A stretch of DNA of 64,000 nt from Calvatia gigantea (taxonomy: Eukaryota > Basidiomycota > Agaricomycetes > Agaricales > Lycoperdaceae): contig JACAAK010000005.1 of assembly GCA_025093985.1 (NCBI GenBank), forward strand, positions 62,001-126,000, given 5' to 3'. A model generated the notes under the pieces. That model was not told where the DNA came from, did not search any database, and was given only the letters and a program-made list of their open reading frames with translations. The position numbers and the translations under genes were made by a program. The number at the start of each line of letters is the position of its first letter. Positions within the stretch are counted from its first letter, which is position 1. This document shows, piece by piece, positions 57,145 through 64,000 of the stretch.

Positions 57145-60100
57145 AACCCCTCCACATGACGATGTTCCGAATATGTTCATATTTCGTATTCCTATATTCG
57201 CTGACAGCTCTTTATTCGTACTATCTCCTATTGTATAGGTAGCCGCCTTCCCCATACATACACATTATTTTCGTCCATTTGTACATACCGTAGTATATGT
57301 TTGCTGTGTGTATCTCCTGTTTCATACATATCCTTACAATTACGTAGTTAGTTCCTCCAAAACATGCTTTTTTGGCTTGTACCGCATCCCGTTTGGTCGG
57401 ATTGCCCTCCTTAACGGACTAAGACAAAATCAACACAACGTCGGACCATTGGTCATACCTTATCAAGTCCTTCGTCCGAACAAGACACACGGGTACTACA
57501 TACCACAAATCATGTAGCCTTATGCCCCGGCAAGCACTAGAACACCAATTTGCGGCAACGTGTCCTCACATAGTCCTCAAGACGTAAATATACTATAGTA
57601 TTTTCATGTTATCTCCTCGCCTCTGCCTTCTCCAGCTTGTCGGGCCTCAGGGAGAGAAAATCGATACCATCTCATCGACCGATATGACTCTGGGAAATCT
57701 TGACTCCAAGCTAAGAGTTTTGTGGGGCCGTCACGGTTTCGGGGGGCCTGAATTGAGAGCCTAGATTGTTACTGGATTGGGCCCACCACACCAAAGTTGC
57801 TGTTACTGAGGAACTTCGACAAGTATGCACAACCCTACCCTGTTATTGAATTAAATTCCGGAAGTGTGCATATTCCGGCCACGAACGTCAGAGGGTCTCC
57901 GGGATTGAAACTCCAGAGACGTTGTCACCATTCTCATGCTATTATGGATTAACACAAGGTCATCCTTCAGAGGCAGATTCCGGGGTTCGCCAAGCGTGTG
58001 TTGATCTGAAACATGATTATGGAGACGATGTCGTCGCAGTGACACTTGTACGTATATGTACAACGGTGAAGGAGGAGTGTTATTTCGAGGCGAGCTAGAA
58101 CCTTTCAATTCGTACCTCATTGACCTGTCTCATCAGAATAAGTTCCTGTGCACAGCTCCGCTTTTGTGGTGGCGGTGTCAGATGACCCCACCCTAATCCT
58201 GTTGTGCTTTTCACCTGGGAGGTGCCAAGGGGTATGACACGGTGGGCAGACGTCCTGCCAGTGCACGTTGGGTAGTCCTACCACTTGTGACCCAAGGGAC
58301 AGACGAATCGCGTTCAGTGTATTCAGCGCACCAGTTATTCGGAAAGCCACGTTGAGCACAAAAGGCGACTGCCGTAAAAAAAAGTACAAGAACAATGTTG
58401 TTCTCTGCATGCTGAGACCTGGACGCTTTGACACATCGTTTACTCACCTACACCTACTCATCGCATAGCGGATCAAGCGCTTCAAGCCTCCCATTGGAGC
58501 ACATAGATATGATGCGGCCCCTCATCGTTATCACAATACATATTAATCAATGTATTCAACTGATTGATTTCCCCATCTATCAAACCCTTCGTCAGGAGTC
58601 CGACCTTCACGTCAATATAACAATAAGAAAATAAGCGCCCGTGAATACATTCAAGGATACCGGAACAAATGAAGATGGAAATCCTATCCCGACAGCTCGT
58701 ATATGTACAATCAGTTGCACCCGCAAAATTATCAAGGTCCCGAGCGCCAATCTGGTCCGGCTTTCATTTAGGAAACGCCTTGGCAGACAACTGAATATGG
58801 AACCCTTTGTTGACATCATTATTCCTACCTCCGCCGGTGGGTCCCATTGCTTGTGCTTTTGTTGTTGATGGGTCCTTACTTGGCATTGGTGAGATATTAA
58901 CACCGGGTGCATGATGTACCGCGATCCGAATTGACCTTTGTCAGAAGTTCAAAGAGCGGACCAAGGGGGGAGGCGCGCAGGGATTCCAAATTCGAGAATG
59001 TAAATACATACATAGAAACGGGACAGGCTCTGACATATTATATCTGGAGATAAAAAAAGTAAATTCGGCGAGTCCAGGGTCATGAGGTCCCCGTTTGTTG
59101 CGGCGCAAATGTCGGATGGAGTCTTTTGTGTCCTCCTTCCATACAAGACCTTTTGGTTCCTCCATAGTGACTAGACGGAGGTATGTAACAGCCGGATGTT
59201 TCGATGTAGGTCATGTTAACCCGCTTTTGTTTTTCTTGGGGATTCTTCTCTGTGGCTGTTGTTCTTGGACATGTAGTAAGGCGTTGGCTTCGTTTACCTC
59301 AACTAGGATAGGGTTAGTGAGACGCTTCGCTGTTTGACCGAAGCGCCGCAATGAGAGATTGATCTGTGGATGGAATGAAGGTGGGGAAGACACACGAAAA
59401 CAAGCAAGCTGTAATTTCGGGACCAGTGGTTCATGTATCCCATATCTTTCAGCTATCATGGGCGTCTAAGTTACCGCACGAGGGCATTGGCTGACCGTTG
59501 AGAAAGCCGAATTAGACCATGCACGTATCACCAACACCTTCGGCTTCTCAACGAATACGCAAACTTCCAGCCGGGACTTTCAGGGCTCCTTTTGGAATTG
59601 TGGTAAATTAAGAAATGGTTATAGGTAAGTGGCAGTACTTAACGATGGTACACCAGTGACGCACCCTGCAGCTCTGATCTCTTTGACGTTATGAGGTCCA
59701 TGATGGCCCTCCTTCCTGTCTAGTACACCACACATACTAATCGTGAACGCCCAATTACCTTGGCTAATGTGATGGTCCGAGCTTGTCGGCTCTCTGGTTG
59801 CCTCATCGCAAGATCAACCGTTTGTCGCTTGTGACTCCAAAGGCTGAAAAAATATATGCAAGGAGCTACTTGCCGTATATGTCTAATTATAAAGAAGGGG
59901 TCATAGCCACAAATCATTCCCGTGAATGTTCCTCTCGACTCAGTAGTCACTTGGGGTTTCGGAGTCTGCCCCTTTCAGGATTTTCGCCACATCATTCAAT
60001 TTGGTGACACTTTTTGAGTACACTTTCGTTGTTCCAGGTCCCGTGGCGTGGAGTACCGTATCCCTGAATACACCGTGAATGAATGGGCGGCCATTCCAAG

Positions 60101-62887
60101 TCGGATGACCGGTGTTTTACTGCAGGCAAATTCCTTCTCTGCACCCTTCACCTCTCCATTCCTAGGATGTCCTTCCAGGCTGCTTACCGATAACCCTTCA
60201 ATGCCCATCCTAAATTGGTTGACTTCTTGTATGCAGTTCGCTTCGAATCGACGGTGAATCAAGTATGCAGCCGCTGCCATACTTGCAGCCATGCACCAGG
60301 CGTTCGGACAGGCGCTCAGTCCATCCTAAAGTATACAGCTCTAGCCTCGCCGCACCCTGTGAGTTACCCGCAGCATCTCCCACACAAATCGACGACGCAT
60401 TGCAGGCACAACATGTACGACGGTTCAATCGAAAAGGGCAGTTGAAATTCTGCAGAATGAGTCGCAGTTTCACCACAGTATGGCTTAAGCTAATTACCAG
60501 AGCCGAATTCAGAAGTGCGGTGGGGTGAGTTGAGAAATGAGAGGCTTCGGTTAGAGGGGCGCGTGCATCAAAATCGGAGAGTTTTTCTGAATGAACTTCA
60601 TCCAGCTCTCTTAGACCTTAGAATCACGATTTCAAGAGCAACTAACGTCCGGGGCCGTGACAGTCGTTGTGGCCACAATGTTGATATACAGAGCAGTGGC
60701 TGGAAGAATAGGCTAAGGTAAACACAAAGGATATTTCAATCAAGTTATTTGAGGGGGGATGACTTGATGAGCGACCACCTCACTCCGCCCGATTCCATAC
60801 CCAAGCTCACACTGATCTGGCCAATCTGACATGTTTTATTGAGATGACCAATAGCTTACGCGAACGGTCCCTCTATAGAACCAAAGTGATTTTCCAACGA
60901 GCAATATTACGCTATGTAGATCCGTCTTTTTGTCTCGGAAAAATGCGGGCGGGGGTTAGGAAAGGGACCCACCTTCGTCAATCGCTAGGCTTCCAGGCTA
61001 TCCGGGGGACGTCCAGAAACTGGCGGAGGGCAGCAACGTAATTGAGAGCAGTCGGGAGTTGTCTAGCCAAAGGCAGCAGGCGCACAGTGGCGTTGGTTGC
61101 ATCATTGCCAAACCCGATGGTTCAAGTGGTGACAAGCGAGAGGAAAGCACTAGCGTGTATGTCGGGGAACGGATTCAAGGCAGTATCCGCCGATGAGTAG
61201 TTCTAACGCTATTTACTTTATCACAGTGCAATTCAAACTATTTGTGCGAGATCATGAGGTACCTATGAGGCGCTTGGGTTTAGGGGAACCAATGGAAAGA
61301 GAACTTCGAAGAGAGAATGCATACCAAAAATCGTGTATGAATAACCTAAAACCAGGCATACCCATAGGAAAGGCGTAGTCAGGAAGAGCTAGAGTGAAGC
61401 GGAGGGAAAGGGGAAAGTATTGGAAAAGATCTACACAACCCACATAATGTGAGCGCAGGAAGTAAAAGGTGGCAATACCCGAAAAGGCTCCGTCCTCGTG
61501 GATTGTTATAAACGTTGATCCGGGATCTAGAGTTTGTGGAGTGATTGTAGGGCTTAGGTGATCTGGTGGAACGGAAGGCTGGTCAAGGTGATTAGTTTAC
61601 AAGTCGCCGGGTTTACCGTTCATGGCAGGCTTTGATTTCCATTCTTGCAAAACTCCAGGGGGGATAATGTTTCCCCAGCCTCGTAACCAGTGACCAAAAC
61701 AGCGTCTTGCTATTGCTCTACTTCTAAGAGCTGTTGGTTGATCAAAAGCTAATAATGACCCAAGTGCAGGGCATGAAAAGAGAGAGGCACAACGTTAAGA
61801 AAGAAAATGGTAAGTCACAGGATGAAAATACCTATAATATATTCTTTCTGGCTACTTCGACCATGTCAGCGAACAACCGTTCGATTTCGGAGGATCACTG
61901 TTGCGGATATTTGAGACGGGGGGCTGCAAATAATTGACCTAATGGTGTGGAGCAAGCACAATGCAGCTGGGGAAAGGCGGCACGTCGCAGGGCTGGTCCG
62001 ACTGTCTTAAACGATGGAGTGAAAATGGGTAGGCATCAAGCGCACATCCGTACTTGAGGAGGTCTCTCCACGAAATGAGTCCTTGGAGCCTCTCCGTCGG
62101 TGGACGGGCGGTTGTAAGCCCGTGCTTACAACGAGCAGACAATGTTCAATGATCAATCGCACTGATATCATCACCAAAACAGGCAGCCTACAGAAGCGAT
62201 ACCTTTACTGAAGTACTGACACCTCCTTCTTTCCTTACGACTACAATCTTCATTGCTCGTGTATACGCATAGAACAAAAGGGTCCAATACACCGCTCGTC
62301 CCTGCTTACTTGGTTGTTATCGTCAATGATGTCTGCACGTGACTGGCTGGAGATTTGACTTGGTCCGGCGTACGCCTATGCTTCATATATTTTATACGGT
62401 GATACTGTTTTTGGTTCTGAAGGAATCATTGCCAGGAAATCAGGATTGGACAATTCTTAGCTTAAGATTGTGTCGTATTATTAATGTCTTTCATGATGTT
62501 CGCCGACCCACCTGAGGCGGGGGACTCTAAGGGATATGGTACTTTATCCTCTTCCCCTAGGCCTCGGTAAAGAGTTTGATCAGCAGACACCGGCAGTTGG
62601 AGATTTCAGAAATATTTTTCTTGTAAAGTGGGAGACGATTGTTTGGTGTTTAACGCATTTACGCCTATCGCTGATGATGCTATTAACGGAGTGTAAGTGG
62701 CTGTGACACATTTAGCGCTTGTCCCAGGGTTGCACGCTACAACATGGCGTGGTCCGCCCGGGTCTACACATTCTCGGGAGCACCACTAAGCCACCCGCCC
62801 CGTTCCTTCCTAGTGTGATATTCCTTCTTGCGCAAGTATGTGTTTCTGCCGAACCAGCGACAGTCATTGACTCCGATCTATCCGTAG
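57145..62887. other. 5.7-kb stretch with no supported gene
   Basis: The first 200 bp should be the 3' UTR of the terpene synthase. Beyond that I see no linked exons, domains or repeats. Two minus-strand frames at 58,941-59,165 and 59,211-59,459 have somewhat protein-like composition and could be decayed exons. I do not recognise them. Confidence 0.45.
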
Positions 62888-64000
62888 ATGACAGGACTTT
62901 TATCCCTGCCCACCGAATTGCTGCAGGCCATTGGCCATGATGTAAGCCTTCATTGGTATCTCAACGGTGGTACGGTACTCATGCTATGAAAGCTAGGTCC
63001 GGCGAGGAAACAGCTCCGCCTAGTGTGTGTCCAGTTAAGCACTGCAATGGACCCGCTGATCTTCTCGCATGTCGTCATTGACTTTACCCGGCCACGATTG
63101 CCCACCGTCGTCTCACAATTACAACTTCTCGCTCGTACTAGGACCTATACGGCCCAATTCGTTCATGAACTATCCATCCGTTCTCTGGGTCTTACTCACG
63201 AACCCCGGTCATTGGGAGCCCAGATGGTGTTTTTCGGAGGAAGTTGGACCTCTACTAGGGAAGCCGGTGTCAGGACAGAACCTCACTCCGGAGAGAAAGA
63301 CGTGAAGGAGTATTTGGAAGACGCTATTGCCAACATGTTGAACCTACGGGTTGTCAGGTATGTGGCGCACCGGCCGACACGCACTCTCCTCATTGACGAA
63401 GTTATATCATAGATGGAACGCGACGTCGAGAGATCCTAAATGGGCCTCACTTGCAGGTGACCAACGCGCTGGCGCGCATCCCCTCTCTCAACTATCTCAA
63501 CCTCCATCTCTCATTCATTCCTGATGCTTCCGGTCTTAGACTAGACCGCCTGCATGGTCTCAAACGCATTGTCATCTCGGGATCCTGCGACTCCCTAAAC
63601 GAACATATCGTGAAACCCCTGGGAGATTGTATTACTCGTTGTCCCGAAATGACCAGCATTGATATTGACACCATGCAGTGGCATGGTAATACAGACACAC
63701 CCAACCTCAACCTACGTAGTTTAATTGGAAAGGCGCCAATAATATTACACCTCGAGCATCTCGGTCTCCATAGCTGGTGCACCCGTTTCGACAGTGCCAC
63801 TTTACCCCACCTCCGTTTCCTCAAGTCTCTTACCCTTACTGATAACCGTAATCGTGTTGAGAGCAGAAACCCATCTGTCTCCTCCACTGAAGACATCTGG
63901 TCAGCGCTGCAGGCGAGCGAGATACACCTCGAGCGAATATCAACAGACACGGTGGATGCTTCCCTAATCGAATACCTCATATCGTACTCCGGACTAACCC
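62888..64000 (+). CDS. F-box protein, 3' end beyond the window, one frame break
   Basis: Exons 62888-62941, 62993-63357 and 63413 onward, running off the end. The start is MTGLLSLPTELLQAIGHD. After a 51-nt intron, LGPARKQLRLVCVQLSTAMDP completes the F-box, followed by LIFSHVVIDFTRPRLPTVVSQL, as in a common Agaricomycete family. Intron 2 (55 nt, GTATGT...CATAG) joins NLRVVR to WNATSRDPKWASL. The later part is leucine-rich (IPSLNYLNLHLSF, LHGLKRIVIS, LEHLGLHSW, LRFLKSLTL). Between WASL and QVTNALAR near 63,455-63,468 one extra base is present, so downstream sequence is in the +1 frame. A CTTGCAG there looks like an acceptor, but no donor gives the right phase. Probably an SCF substrate receptor; target unknown. 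Confidence 0.8.

Noticed and set aside
1..64000. tRNA, rRNA or CRISPR features
   Set aside because: No cloverleaf with A and B boxes, no rRNA segments and no regularly spaced short repeats were seen; CRISPR arrays are not expected in a fungal genome.

Overview
This window looks like nuclear DNA of a basidiomycete fungus, most likely an Agaricomycete. The genes carry short introns (mostly 48-70 nt, GTATGT-like donors, CTAAC/CTGAC-like branch points). They encode Ser/Pro-rich fungal proteins, several F-box proteins of the expanded mushroom type, a Zn(II)2Cys6 factor, a GATA factor of basidiomycete type and a trichodiene-synthase-like terpene synthase. Exon structures were worked out by eye from splice signals and reading phase. 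They are models, not transcript-supported.

Layout. 0-2.3 kb: AT-rich DNA, two hairpins, a C-rich minisatellite and gene relics. 2.5-4.4 kb: a possible small membrane protein and an F-box protein (both minus). 4.4-8.3 kb: no gene seen. 8.3-15.2 kb: a gene island with a Zn(II)2Cys6 transcription factor (+), a membrane-anchored lysine-rich protein (-) and a 1227-residue Ser/Pro-rich protein (-). 15.2-22 kb: gene-poor, with a 0.4-kb direct repeat pair. 22-28.1 kb: an intact F-box gene (+), a kinase-like relic, a broken secreted-protein gene, an unidentified coding relic and a GNAT acetyltransferase. 28.1-31.8 kb: gene-poor. 31.8-33.1 kb: 3-ketoacyl-CoA thiolase (-). 33-41.5 kb: an 8-kb stretch in which I support no gene. 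41.5-50.7 kb: a second island with a GATA factor (-), an RQT4/TRIP4-like zinc-finger protein (+) and a long coiled-coil protein (-). 50.7-53.9 kb: no gene. 53.9-57.1 kb: mitochondrial ArgJ (-) and the terpene synthase (+), head to head. 57.1-62.9 kb: no gene. 62.9-64 kb: an F-box gene running off the end.

Function. Thiolase (peroxisomal beta-oxidation) and ArgJ (arginine biosynthesis) are housekeeping genes. The terpene synthase stands alone, with no P450 or transporter beside it, so I see no biosynthetic cluster. The rest are regulators (two transcription factors, three F-box proteins), a probable ribosome-quality-control zinc-finger protein and lineage-specific proteins of unknown role.

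Two things deserve most attention. First, the Zn(II)2Cys6 gene carries a textbook-like -1 ribosomal frameshift arrangement: slippery A AAA AAT, 6-nt spacer, 12-bp GC-rich hairpin. The -1 frame opens the more protein-like C-terminus. Second, single-base frame breaks recur in otherwise well-conserved genes (ArgJ twice, GNAT, the 63-kb F-box gene, the coiled-coil gene, the RQT4-like gene). They may be assembly indels or real decay, and they are the main rival explanation for the frameshift candidate.
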